A DNA stretch of 10,092 bases from NCBI GenBank assembly GCA_025093985.1, contig JACAAK010000079.1, forward strand, positions 1 through 10,092, read 5' to 3'. Position numbers and translations under genes: made by a program. Positions 1-7,425 of the stretch are shown here, in pieces. Position 1 is the stretch's first letter, and the number at the start of each line of letters is the position of its first letter. Source of the DNA: Calvatia gigantea. Its lineage: Eukaryota > Basidiomycota > Agaricomycetes > Agaricales > Lycoperdaceae. Under the pieces are notes generated by a model. The model was not told where the DNA came from. It did no database searches and saw nothing but the letters and a program-made list of their open reading frames with translations.

Positions 1-228
1 ATCGTTGAAAACAGTTTATTACGCTATACCGATGAGTTTGATGTACCTGAATTGGCAGGAAAAATTGAAGTACGTGTTGAGTTTAAAGAAGTATCCGTCG
101 GTACTGAGGTCCATATTACGCAGTCTGGTTTACCCGATGTGATTCCTGTCGATGGCTGTTATTTGGGCTGGCAAGAGTCATTGCAACTCTTGGCTTTTTT
201 AGTGAATCCAGACATTCCCGATGAATAG
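1..228 (+). CDS. C-terminal part of an AHSA1/SRPBCC-domain protein (5' end outside window)
   Basis: The frame is open from base 1 and ends with TAG at 226-228, leaving about 75 residues. The tail reads GWQESLQLLAFLVNP, which matches the usual end of SRPBCC proteins related to the Hsp90 activator Aha1: a last amphipathic helix with a GW-x-x-x-L-x-x-LA-x-LV pattern. These small cytoplasmic proteins form a hydrophobic cavity, and the ligand or partner is usually unknown. The preceding strand-rich part (IEVRVEFKEVSVGTEVHITQSGLP) fits the beta-sheet of the fold. The N-terminal half lies outside the window, so no specific function can be given. The next gene starts 59 bases downstream on the same strand with its own ribosome binding site. 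Confidence 0.8.
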   Translation: MVENSLLRYTDEFDVPELAGKIEVRVEFKEVSVGTEVHITQSGLPDVIPVDGCYLGWQESLQLLAFLVNPDIPDE

Positions 229-287
229 TACTTCGTCATCGTTGAACACTTGAATAAGTTGCGCAAAAGAATAAAAAGGAGGTCTGC

Positions 288-637
288 ATGCCAATACGCA
301 TGAAGCGGGTTTATGCGCCTATTGAGGCCGAGGATGGTAAACGGGTTTTGGTTGATCGGTTGTGGCCACGAGGGGTCTCAAAAATTGAGCAAAAATAGAT
401 GAATGGCCAAAAATTCTCACACCATCCAATGAACTACGGAAATGGTATCACCAAGACATGGTGGCACACTGGGATGAGTTTAAAGTCCGTTATATGAAAG
501 AACTGGAAGCACATTCCGCCGAGTTGAATGATTTGCGCCAATTGGCGGTGCGTGAGCAGATCACGTTACTCACCGCAGCCAAAGAAGAACAGCATAACCA
601 TGTGGTGATTTTGAAGCAGTGTTTGGAACAAAAGTAA
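288..637 (+). pseudogene. DUF488 family protein, frameshifted
   Basis: ATG 288 follows a strong ribosome binding site (AAGGAGG, 276-282). The first 36 codons contain [14 protein letters not shown], the signature start of the DUF488 (YeaO-like) family, then hit TAG at 396-398. The family resemblance resumes in the -1 frame (DEWPKILTPSNELRKWYH..DEFKVRYMKEL) and runs to TAA at 635-637. One added A in the A5 run at 391-395 would join the frames into a protein of about 116 residues, the normal family length. The function of DUF488 proteins is not established. The downstream half is well conserved and has no further stops, so the break is either very recent or a sequencing error. A programmed slip is unlikely because no canonical heptamer lies in frame. 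Confidence 0.8.
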
Positions 638-756
638 GTGTTGAGCTGATGCTACTACAGGGAAATTTATATTTTTTAGGTTTTATTTTATTCATCCTGT
701 GACAAAGTTAAAGCCTTAAAAGAAATAGGTGATTCGCATCGTTTTCGTCTGAAAAA

Positions 757-765
757 TGCTATATT
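757..765 (+). promoter_or_regulatory. Probable extended -10 promoter of yjdM
   Basis: TGCTATATT at 757-765 has the TG of an extended -10 element followed by TATATT, about 50 bases before the yjdM start codon. No good -35 hexamer lies 16-18 bases upstream, as expected for a promoter relying on the extended -10. The rest of 638-756 is AT-rich and holds no gene that I can see. This is a pattern call only. Confidence 0.4.
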
Positions 766-814
766 GGCGTTTTGAGCAATGTGAATTGCTTATTTTTTTA
801 TTTTTGAGGTTTTT

Positions 815-1153
815 ATGTCTTTACCCAACTGCCCAAAATGCCAGTCCGAATATACCTATGAAGATGGTGACTTGCTGATCTGCCCTGAATGTTCAAACGA
901 ATGGAAAGAGGGAGAAGCAACAGAAGAAGTGGTGGCAATTAAAGATGCCAACGGCAACTTACTTGCTGATGGTGACACGGTAACGGTGATTAAAGATTTA
1001 AAAATTAAAGGTTCGTCATCGGTGGTGAAAGTCGGAACCAAAGTGAAAAATATTCGTTTACTGCCAGATGCCGCAGATGGTCATGATATTGACTGTAAGA
1101 TTGACGGTGTCGGTGCGATGAAACTGAAATCTGAGTATGTGAAAAAAGCCTAA
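815..1153 (+). CDS. yjdM: YjdM (PhnA-type) zinc-ribbon protein
   Basis: This 112-residue protein has the complete two-part layout of the YjdM family, formerly called PhnA. An N-terminal zinc ribbon has CPKC (C6, C9) and CPEC (C23, C26). A C-terminal beta-barrel carries the family motif [20 protein letters not shown] and [11 protein letters not shown]. Despite the old name, the family is not itself needed for C-P bond cleavage in E. coli, and its role is unknown; no phosphonate genes are nearby. ATG 815 is supported by TGAGGT at 805-810. The gene is intact and followed by an intrinsic terminator, so it is probably monocistronic. The identification is firm and the function is not. Confidence 0.93.
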   Translation: MSLPNCPKCQSEYTYEDGDLLICPECSNEWKEGEATEEVVAIKDANGNLLADGDTVTVIKDLKIKGSSSVVKVGTKVKNIRLLPDAADGHDIDCKIDGVGAMKLKSEYVKKA

Positions 1154-1178
1154 TCCGCTGAGTTTACAGTTCGAGATT

Positions 1179-1208
1179 AAAACGGAGTCAATTGGACTCC
1201 GTTTTTTG
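1179..1208 (+). terminator. Intrinsic terminator after yjdM
   Basis: A perfect stem CGGAGTC (1183-1189) / GACTCCG (1195-1201) with a 5-base loop is flanked by AAAA on the left and a T6 tract starting at 1202, and more T-rich sequence follows. The A and T runs extend the stem, so the hairpin may also work for transcription from the other strand. Confidence 0.9.
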
Positions 1209-1240
1209 TTTTTTCAGCCATTTTGAAAAGACATTAAGCG

Positions 1241-1268
1241 TTGAAACACTAGCACAGCATGCTATAAA
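1241..1268 (+). promoter_or_regulatory. Sigma-70 promoter of the CHMI-family gene
   Basis: TTGAAA (1241-1246) and TATAAA (1263-1268) are separated by 16 bases, and a TG lies one base before the -10 hexamer (TGCTATAAA), making an extended -10 as well. It sits 26 bases before the ATG at 1295 and just after the yjdM terminator, so the gene downstream is a separate transcription unit. Confidence 0.6.
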
Positions 1269-1294
1269 GATAAAAACCTGTTGAAGAATACGTT

Positions 1295-1660
1295 ATGCCA
1301 CATATCCACCTTGAATATTCAGACAATATCGACACCCTTGAAATTAAGCCGATGTTGCTGGCGTTAAACCAAGCTTTGCTGGATGGTCAGTTTGTACAAT
1401 CGGGCAATGACATCAAAAGTCGTGCCATTCGGCAGTCCGATTTTGTGATTGGGGTAGAAGGCGATGCACAGGCTTATTTGCATGCCAAAGTGTCTTTATT
1501 AAGCGGACGAGATGAAGCCACCAAGTGTGCCATTTCGAGCCAATTACTTAAAACATTGCAGCAAAACTTTACCGCTCCTCAGGATTTAACGGTACAAATT
1601 TGTGTAGAAATTATTGAAATGCCAAAAAGCAGTTATAGCAAATTGGTATTAAAAGCATAA
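1295..1660 (+). CDS. 5-carboxymethyl-2-hydroxymuconate Delta-isomerase family protein
   Basis: This 121-residue protein belongs to the CHMI family (HpaF/HpcD-like, tautomerase superfamily). In the homoprotocatechuate pathway these trimeric cytoplasmic enzymes isomerise 5-carboxymethyl-2-hydroxymuconate. The start MPHIHLEYSDNI is diagnostic: after Met removal, Pro2 becomes the N-terminal catalytic base. The Arg in the IKSRAIR segment (R43) lines up with the active-site Arg of E. coli HpcD (IRSR). Length matches the family. No other hpa genes are nearby, so the physiological substrate may differ, and orphan copies are common. The ribosome binding site is weak (TGAAGAA, 1282-1288). The gene has its own promoter upstream and an inverted repeat 15 bases after the stop. 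Confidence 0.88.
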   Translation: MPHIHLEYSDNIDTLEIKPMLLALNQALLDGQFVQSGNDIKSRAIRQSDFVIGVEGDAQAYLHAKVSLLSGRDEATKCAISSQLLKTLQQNFTAPQDLTVQICVEIIEMPKSSYSKLVLKA

Positions 1661-1675
1661 AATTAGGAAGAGTGC

Positions 1676-1720
1676 CAAACCGTTTATTGGGCCGATATCA
1701 CGTGTCATTTAAACGGTTTG
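1676..1720. repeat. 11-bp perfect inverted repeat after the CHMI gene
   Basis: CAAACCGTTTA (1676-1686) and TAAACGGTTTG (1710-1720) are exact reverse complements around a 23-base spacer. There is no T tract on either side, so it is not a standard intrinsic terminator. It lies between the CHMI stop and the next gene and could be a mRNA 3'-end hairpin or a protein-binding site for the downstream promoter region. Confidence 0.6.
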
Positions 1721-1894
1721 AGGCTGTCATGCGTTATTCATATAGCGCTGTTATTTTAAAAAAATAAAATCTGGGCTGGTAGTAAATGCACTTTTTTTTA
1801 TAAAAGAAGTCATTTATATTTTATGAAATTGGATGATTTTTTATTCGGTTTTGGTGGATCTACAATCACTTTAAAAATAACAATAGGTGAGCTT

Positions 1895-2230
1895 ATGTCA
1901 GGATGGTACGAAGTAAGTCAGGCAAATGATGGCCAATATCGCTTTGTTTTAAAAGCGGGAAATGGCGAGGTCATTTTGACCAGTGAACTGTATAAAGCAA
2001 AAGCGTCAGCACATAATGGAATTGAGTCGGTGCAAAAAAATAGCCCCGATGATACGCGTTATGAACGCTTAGAAGCCAAAAATGGCAAACCTTATTTTAA
2101 CTTAAAGGCTGCCAATCATCAGATTATTGGTACCAGTCAGTTTTATGCCAGTGAGCAATCCCGAGATAAAGGCATTGAGTCGGTCAAAAATAATGGTTCA
2201 AGTACCACGATTAAGGATTTGACGACTTAA
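1895..2230 (+). CDS. yegP: YegP-type DUF1508 family protein
   Basis: This 111-residue protein closely resembles E. coli YegP. It has two tandem DUF1508 units, about residues 5-50 (FVLKAGNGEVILTSELY..GIESVQKNS) and 56-101 (FNLKAANHQIIGTSQFY..GIESVKNNG). Each forms a small alpha/beta fold. The family function is not established, though some homologues are reported as stress-linked. ATG 1895 was chosen because AGGTGA lies at 1885-1890 and the protein then begins MSGWYEVSQ like YegP. The frame is open back to an ATG at 1823, but that adds 24 hydrophobic residues not typical of the family. The two repeats still share DNA identity (ATTGAGTCGGT occurs in both). The gene is intact and is followed by a terminator. 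Confidence 0.92.
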   Translation: MSGWYEVSQANDGQYRFVLKAGNGEVILTSELYKAKASAHNGIESVQKNSPDDTRYERLEAKNGKPYFNLKAANHQIIGTSQFYASEQSRDKGIESVKNNGSSTTIKDLTT

Positions 2231-2270
2231 GATCAGATTACATATTTTGCTTGTTTTAAGAATTGAAGAA

Positions 2271-2309
2271 AACCGCGTGTTTTGCTATGGATGGCGCACG
2301 CGTTTTTTT
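2271..2309 (+). terminator. Intrinsic terminator after yegP
   Basis: A GC-rich stem CGCGTG (2274-2279) / CACGCG (2297-2302) with a 17-base loop is followed directly by T7 (2303-2309) and preceded by AAAA. It lies 40 bases after the yegP stop and insulates it from the next gene, whose start lies close behind. Confidence 0.8.
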
Positions 2310-2341
2310 ATGCAGTTTGATTTGTAGTGTGGGAGTGCGAT

Positions 2342-2788
2342 GTGGATTTTCGATTAGTTGGAGATGAGCATGCAGGGCATGAAATTATCTTCAAACTCAA
2401 ACAATGGGATGATGCCATTTGTAAAATGGATGTACAAAATATCATTCGTCTTTGTCAGAGTGATGTCAGCTTGTTTGATATTGGGTTTGAGCTACAAGGT
2501 GTACAAGCCTATCAAGAATTGTGGAGACGATATGCCCCATTTTTTCAGGGGGAAATCAAAGTGTTCAGGTGTAACATCAATATTTTTAGTCGTGACGGTT
2601 TAGCTTTTTTACATTGTTATTCTAAATTGGATCATGCCAGTGGCGTTGCAACTCCAGAGATTCCTTGGTGCAGAATCACCCTATGTTTTCAAAAAACGGC
2701 AGGTGAGTGGTTGGTTGCCCATCAGCATATTTCGGTGCCTGTGGACTTTGAAACTAAAATGTCAAAGCCGATTCATTTTCCAGACTGA
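2342..2788 (+). CDS. NTF2-like (SnoaL/DUF4440-type) protein
   Basis: This is a protein of about 148 residues with the NTF2-like alpha+beta barrel pattern. An N-terminal helix (FKLKQWDDAICKMDVQNIIRLCQSDVSLFDIG) is followed by the strands FSRDGLAFLHCYSKL and IPWCRITLCFQKTAGEWLVAHQHISVPV. The W-R-x-T-x-x-F-x-K..W-x-x-x-H-x-H-x-S ending is typical of small SnoaL-like proteins. Such proteins act as isomerases, hydrolases or ligand-binding modules, and the substrate cannot be told here. The start is uncertain. GTG 2342 is preferred because GGGAG (2331-2335) is well spaced before it. GTG 2327 would add five residues but has no ribosome binding site. The ATG at 2340 is out of frame and stops after five codons. 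No break is seen. Confidence 0.78.
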   Translation: MDFRLVGDEHAGHEIIFKLKQWDDAICKMDVQNIIRLCQSDVSLFDIGFELQGVQAYQELWRRYAPFFQGEIKVFRCNINIFSRDGLAFLHCYSKLDHASGVATPEIPWCRITLCFQKTAGEWLVAHQHISVPVDFETKMSKPIHFPD

Positions 2789-2886
2789 GTTCGATTATAG
2801 CTTTGGCTTGGATACAGATTGAGCCACCTCCGTTTTGCTGGGCTATGTTTGAATGACAACATGAACAACTTAAGAAGAAGGTATCT

Positions 2887-3291
2887 ATGGCATTTCAAGA
2901 CTTTTACCGACTGAGTGCTCATGCGGTGCTGACCAATGATGCAGGACAGGTTTTATTACTGAAAGCCAATTATGCCGATCAGGCTTGGGGGCTGCCCGGT
3001 GGAGCCTTGGATATGGGAGAAACTATTCATCAGGCTTTGCTGCGTGAGTGCCAAGAAGAACTTGGTTGTCAGGTTCAGATCGATTATTTATCGGGTGTGT
3101 ATTTTCATTCGGCAGTGACCTCGCATGCCTTTATTTTTAGATGCCATTTGGCTGCATCTGCTGAGATTAGGCTCAGTGATGAACATACGGCCTATGCTTG
3201 GTTTGATCTAGATCAGCTGTCGAAGGTACAACGGATACGTGTTGAAGATTGTTTAAATTATATAGGTATCGTGCAAAGCCGAAGTTTTTGA
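2887..3291 (+). CDS. Nudix hydrolase
   Basis: This 134-residue protein has a complete Nudix box at residues 39-61, GALDMGETIHQALLRECQEE followed by LGC, fitting G-x5-E-x7-REU-x-EE-x-GU. E54, E57 and E58 are the expected Mg2+/Mn2+ ligands. Cysteines occupy both positions that are usually bulky aliphatic residues in the box, which is uncommon but tolerated. The core LPGG motif precedes the box, and the flanking strands (SAHAVLTNDAGQVLLLKANY) are typical. The family hydrolyses nucleoside diphosphates linked to a moiety X in the cytoplasm, and the substrate cannot be deduced. ATG 2887 follows AAGAAGG (2875-2881). The next gene begins 39 bases downstream on the same strand, so the two may share a transcript. 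Confidence 0.93.
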   Translation: MAFQDFYRLSAHAVLTNDAGQVLLLKANYADQAWGLPGGALDMGETIHQALLRECQEELGCQVQIDYLSGVYFHSAVTSHAFIFRCHLAASAEIRLSDEHTAYAWFDLDQLSKVQRIRVEDCLNYIGIVQSRSF

Positions 3292-3330
3292 GTGCAAGAT
3301 TAAGATTCCTCTGAAGTGGAGTGAGTGCAT

Positions 3331-4388
3331 ATGTTGAATAATAAGATCATAAAACGAAATAGTCCCATTATTGGTGTGTTGCTGATGAGTGCTTTGAGCC
3401 AGTTGACTCATGCTGAAACGGGTAACTATTTTATGCATAAAGACTGGGAGCTTGCCTGTGATAATACGGGCATGTGCCGTGCGGTGGGTTATCAAAGTGA
3501 TGCTCAGTTTGGTCATCCTATTTCATTACTGATTTCTCGCCCCGCAGGTGCAGGCAGTGCGGTACTCAGCCAAATTCAAGTGGCTGAGGAATTTACACAG
3601 GATACTGAAGCCAATTTAAACGTAGGAGGAACATCTCTGGGGAGCCTAACCATCGATGCCAAGAAAAGTACTGCGAAACTGTCCAGTGTTCAAAGTGCAC
3701 AGTTGCTAAAAGCTTTGGTGGGTGCGGAAGATATTCGTCTCACGACCCAAGCACAGCAATGGCAAATTTCAACTGCTGGGGCAAATGCAGTTTTGCTCAA
3801 AATGGATGATATACAAAAGCGTGTAAATACACCGAACGCGGTATATCAAAAAGGCAATCAGTCTGAGCAAAATGTTTTACAACCCAAAAGCCATCCCCCA
3901 AATTGGCATCACGGGGTATCGCCCTGCGGTTGCCAGCCACTTTGCCGTGGACAGTAAGATTGCCAATCAACTCTTTAAAAAGTTAAAAGCAACAACAGAT
4001 GAACAAGACTGTCCAAATTTGTATGAGGCACGGTTTTTTTGAGGAAGATCGGGTTTCAGTCTATCCGCTGAATGCAGAGCAAGTGGTGGTTCAAGTGCCG
4101 TGCTGGCGTGGAGCGTACAATGAAGGTCTAGGCTATTGGGTTATGGACAAAGCATTGCAAAAGATTCAGCAGCAAGTCACCACATCAGGCTCAAGTTTTA
4201 GTGAGGCGCAGATTTTCTCAGAGCAAAAAGGTCGTGGTATCGCAGACTGTGGTATTCGTTCCGAGTGGGCTTGGAATGGAAAGGCTTTTGTCCTCAGTTA
4301 TCAGGCACAATCGCAGCAGTGCAAAGGCTTTTCGGGTGGTGCATGGAATTTACCGACTTATGTGGCGATCGTTGCGCGAACGGATTAA
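3331..4388 (+). pseudogene. Secreted DUF1176 family protein, two frameshifts
   Basis: ATG 3331 follows GGAG (3318-3321). Residues 1-28 form a signal peptide: a basic start, the hydrophobic stretch IIGVLLMSALSQL and an AxA-like site at THA|ET. The mature part begins with KDWELACDNTGMCRAVGY, the DUF1176 hallmark with its Cys pair. The first frame ends with a stop at 3955-3957. The next part (ITGYRPAVASHFAVDSKI..DEQDCPNLYEA) is in the +1 frame and stops at 4041. The last part (EDRVSVYPLNAEQVVVQVPCWRGAYNEGLGYWVMD) is another +1 on. One extra base in A4 at 3886-3889 or C5 at 3895-3899, and one in T7 at 4034-4040, would explain both breaks. The intact form would have about 351 residues, normal for the family. 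Function is unknown; export to the periplasm is likely. Confidence 0.82.
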
Positions 4389-5318
4389 GTCGCGCTTGCC
4401 TTTAGTTTGAGAATAATGTCATCCAGCGGTTTGATACGTTTGACTTCGTCCCAGAGGGCTTTGGCTTCAGGGTAGTGTTTAGACATCATGCCAAGCCATT
4501 GCTTATAACGTCCGACCATATTCATTTCTTTTTTATAGCCGCCGTTTAAAAAACGGATTTGTAAGGTCAGTAGTTCATTCCATGTCAGCAGAGGTGTGTC
4601 GATATTTTGACGAATACACTGGGTCAAATCGGGTGTGGTCACGGCACCACGTCCAATCATCAAATCTTCACAGCCAGACTCTAGCCGACATTGCTTCGCG
4701 TCTGCATTGTTCCAAATTTCACCATTGGCAATCACATTGATTTTCAATGCTTCACGAATCGGGCGGAGCTGATCCCAAAAAGCGGGTGGAGTATAACCAT
4801 CGGCTTTGGTACGTGCATGCACCGTAACCCAAGCCGCACCGGCATCTTCAATGGCATGAGCATTGTCCAACATAAAATGTCGGTCCATATAACCTAAGCG
4901 CATTTTGCAGAAACAGGAATATGTGCAGGAACCGCATCACGTACTGCTTTGACCAGTTCATGTACTACTTCTGGCTCATCTAAAAGCACCGAGCCACCAC
5001 GGTGACGGTTCACGGTTTTGGCTGGACAGCCAAAATTCATATCAATGGCGGGTGCACCGAGTTTCACTGCACGGATGGCATTGGCAGCCAACATTTCAGG
5101 GTCATTGCCCAAAAACTGCACATGCACGGGTGTTCCTGCCGCCGTTTTTCCGCCATTGAGTAATTCAGGGCAATACTGGTGGTAATATGATCGGGTAACA
5201 CCGAATTGGTCACACGGATAAACTCGGTCACACACCAGTCGAAGCTACCTACAGACGTGAGCACATCACGCATGATTGGGTCGGTTAAGCCTTCCATTGG
5301 TGCAAGAATGAGTTTCAC
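4385..5318 (-). pseudogene. dusC: tRNA-dihydrouridine(16) synthase DusC, two frameshifts
   Basis: Dus enzymes use FMN and NADPH to reduce uridine to dihydrouridine in tRNA, at U16 for DusC. The GTG start at 5318 gives [16 protein letters not shown], matching the family N-terminus. Visible motifs are [23 protein letters not shown] with the catalytic Cys at about residue 98, RLGY, HARTK, NVIANGEIW, MIGRGA and the DusC-like YKQWLGMM near the C-terminus. The frame breaks twice, near 5184-5185 (a missing A on the + strand in TAAT) and at the T4 run 4903-4906 (a missing T). With both bases the product would be about 311 residues, the normal length. All motifs are intact, so the breaks are recent or artefactual. 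The stop overlaps the convergent DUF1176 stop. Confidence 0.88.
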
Positions 5319-5349
5319 AGCGGTGTCACCAGTCAAATAGAAAAACGGT

Positions 5350-5378
5350 GTTATACGCAAATCCGATCACGCTGTCTA
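5350..5378 (-). promoter_or_regulatory. Sigma-70 promoter of dusC
   Basis: On the - strand, TAGACA (5378-5373) and TATAAC (5355-5350) are separated by exactly 17 bases, 32 bases before the GTG at 5318. It lies in the 62-base gap between the ABC-F stop and dusC, so dusC can be transcribed independently of the upstream gene. A matching -10 sequence is found beside the dusC relic at 7321-7326. Confidence 0.6.
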
Positions 5379-5380
5379 GT

Positions 5381-6966
5381 CTAATGCGTTTGGGTTAAAT
5401 CGAAATAGCTTTGAATCTGTGTCTCCTCGACAAAGGCGTCATCATGTGAAACTAAAATAACCGCCCCTGTAAAGTCGCGAATAGCCTGTGCCAACAGTTG
5501 TCTTGAGTCTATGTCGAGATGATTTTCGGGTTCATCCAGTAGCAGTAAGTCCACAGGCTGTGCCGCGAGACTAATACTTAGTAAAGCGACTTTGAGTTGT
5601 TCACCGCCACTGAGTAGGGAGATGGGAAGCAAAGCCTTATCTCGTCGAATTCGAAGTTGCCCCAATTGACTTCGACACGCCTCATCGGACAAAGACGGAT
5701 TCAATAACTGTAAATTGTGTACTGCATTCAGTTCTTGATTCAGTAGGCTAAAGCTTTGATCTAAATATAACGATGTTCCACGCTTGAAAATATCTCCCGA
5801 TTGAACATGACTATGATTTTGAATGGCACGAAGTAAGGTCGACTTACCTGAACCATTTTGGCCGCGCAGTTGGATTTTTTCTCCGCTATGTAAGGCAAAA
5901 GAAATAGGGAAGATAGAGAGTGCTGCTAAAACCACTTCTTTTAAACGAAGAATTTCACCAGTTTGTTTAGGTTGAAAATGGAAATCAAACTTTTGTGACT
6001 TAATCTGTTCTAGTTGCTGCTGTTTGTTTTTGAGCTCATCTTGCGCTTGTTCCTTTTGGCGAAGTTGTTGCTGCGCGACTCCCGATAAGGTTTGACTCGC
6101 ACGTTCTTTTTTAAAGTCGAGTAGGATTTTGGCTTGAGAACCAGAGCTTCGTAATTTCTGCCCAGACTTTTGCCTTTTCTGAGCTTTCATGCGCTGCTCA
6201 TGCTGTTGGGTTTGTAATTGTTTGAGTTCACGTTTCTCTTGCGAGATATTGTGTTGTAGTGCCTGTTGTTGTTGCTCTGCTTGTGACTGATACTCGGTAT
6301 AGTTGCAACGGAAGTGTTGCAAACCAAAATCATTTAAAACATAGGTATTGGAGATTTGATTTAACAATGTGCGGTCATGGCTAATAACTAAACAGCCCGC
6401 AGGATGCTGAAGGATTTTTGACTTAACCACGTACGACTTGCATGGTCTAAGTGATTACTGGGCTCATCAAGAAGTAAATAATGCCCAGTTTGTAAAAAAA
6501 GGCGACATAGTGCCAGTTTAGTTTTCTGACCTTCACTGAGTTGAGAAACTGAGCTAGATAGATCTGTAGGTAAGTTGGCACTTTCCAGTAATTTCAGCCA
6601 CTCAGTGGGTTGATGCCATGCATGTTCGACGCGGTCATAGTCTTCAAAGCTCGCAGTCGATTGTTCAATACGCTGAAAACTTACATACAGGTCAGCAATA
6701 TTAAGGGCTTCGGCAAGTATACAGTTGCTTAAACGCTCGAGCTGACTTAAGTAGGAAAATGGCATATGCCAAATCACTTCGCCACTCGCATAATTGGGCA
6801 TGTGCGCTTGAGTGAGTAGGGACATTAATATTGATTTGCCTTGACCATTGCGTCCGATCAGCGCTGAACATTGGGCAGCGGGCAATTCAAAGTTTAAATG
6901 CTGAAAAAGTGGTTCATGAGCAAATTGAACGCTGAGATTTTTTACAGTACAGGCCTGTTGGGTCAT
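5381..6966 (-). pseudogene. ABC-F family ATPase (two ABC domains), frameshifted
   Basis: ABC-F proteins are soluble twin-ATPase proteins that act on ribosomes. Domain 1 has Walker A GRNGQGKS (38-45), signature LSEGQ (143-147), Walker B YLLLDEP (163-169) and an H-loop His near 197. A Gln/Lys-rich coiled linker spans about 226-324. Domain 2 has GQNGSGKST (369-377), LSGGE (452-456), LLLLDEP (474-480) and H508. There are no membrane segments. ATG 6966 follows AAAGGAGTC (6980-6972). The frame breaks in the T5 run at 6415-6419 (+ strand) between Walker B and the H-loop of domain 1; one missing base explains it, giving 528 residues if whole. It lies 62 bases upstream of dusC on the same strand. I cannot tell whether it is a housekeeping or an antibiotic-protection type. 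Confidence 0.87.
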
Positions 6967-7425
6967 TGAAGACTCCTTTATACAGGACATACAAAATAAA
7001 TTTTTATAGAGATATAGAGTAGTAAATAAGTTTATTTTGCACGTCAGAAAACACATAAATTAAATTTGACGGAAAATAAGACTTACTTCATTGGCGTTAC
7101 TCTAAATTGGAAGAATGGCGGTAAATATTTAGCCAGTATAACAGGTGGATAAAAAATGATCCATTTCATTGTCTTTCTTATGTACTTAAGGTTTATCGAT
7201 CAATGCTATTGGTTAGGGAGTTTGTCATATACTAGTCGAAGCTTTCTGTAGATGTAAGTACAACCCGCAAGATTGGGATAGTTAGGCTTTTAGGAGTACA
7301 AAGTTGAGGCTCACAGTGGCGTTATACATTTTTAGTGGGGATGAGAAGTAATAGAGAACTAAAATATTGTAGGGTGGTTGGGGGAGTTTTTAGTGTTATT
7401 TTACATAAGCTCTATTCTATAAACT
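6967..7425. other. Intergenic stretch between ABC-F gene and membrane-protein gene
   Basis: No intact gene is visible. The part next to the ABC-F start is very AT-rich and should hold its promoter, but I cannot pick a convincing -35/-10 pair. Its middle, 7218-7326, carries the dusC relic described separately. The remainder (7327-7425) has nothing I recognise. Confidence 0.6.
7218..7326 (-). pseudogene. Decayed second copy of the 5' end of dusC
   Basis: This stretch aligns, in the same orientation, with the start of dusC at 5221-5318. A ten-base block AGTCGAAGCT is identical (7234-7243 and 5237-5246). Over the gap-free part I count roughly 70% matches, and most differences are transitions. 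CAC at 7311-7313 lines up with the dusC GTG start, and GTTATA at 7321-7326 lines up with the dusC -10 hexamer after a deletion of about 24 bases. Reading frame is lost: the copy has a stop eleven codons in. A weaker likeness may continue to about 7130 with insertions. It is an old tandem-duplication remnant and codes for nothing. Confidence 0.65.

Noticed and set aside
387..400. Programmed -1 frameshift in the DUF488 gene
   Set aside because: The A5 run is not placed as an in-frame X XXY YYZ heptamer, no stimulatory hairpin is evident, and DUF488 genes are not known to use frameshifting.
1823..1894. Upstream ATG for yegP
   Set aside because: It adds 24 hydrophobic residues not typical of the family, and ATG 1895 has a better ribosome binding site and the YegP-like start MSGWYEVS.
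2358..2822. Two extra + strand frames inside and after the NTF2-like gene (2358-2603, 2634-2822)
   Set aside because: They overlap the recognisable NTF2-like frame, have no family features and are out-of-frame shadows.
3999..4388. Separate gene starting at ATG 3999
   Set aside because: Its first residues are an out-of-frame reading of the DUF1176 sequence (CPNLYEA in the neighbouring frame). From about 4034 it is simply the C-terminal part of that protein.
6967..7056. Longer start or leader peptide for the ABC-F gene (frame open to 7056)
   Set aside because: The extra 30 codons are AT-rich, are in frame with the gene rather than a separate leader, and lack a ribosome binding site, while ATG 6966 has an excellent one.
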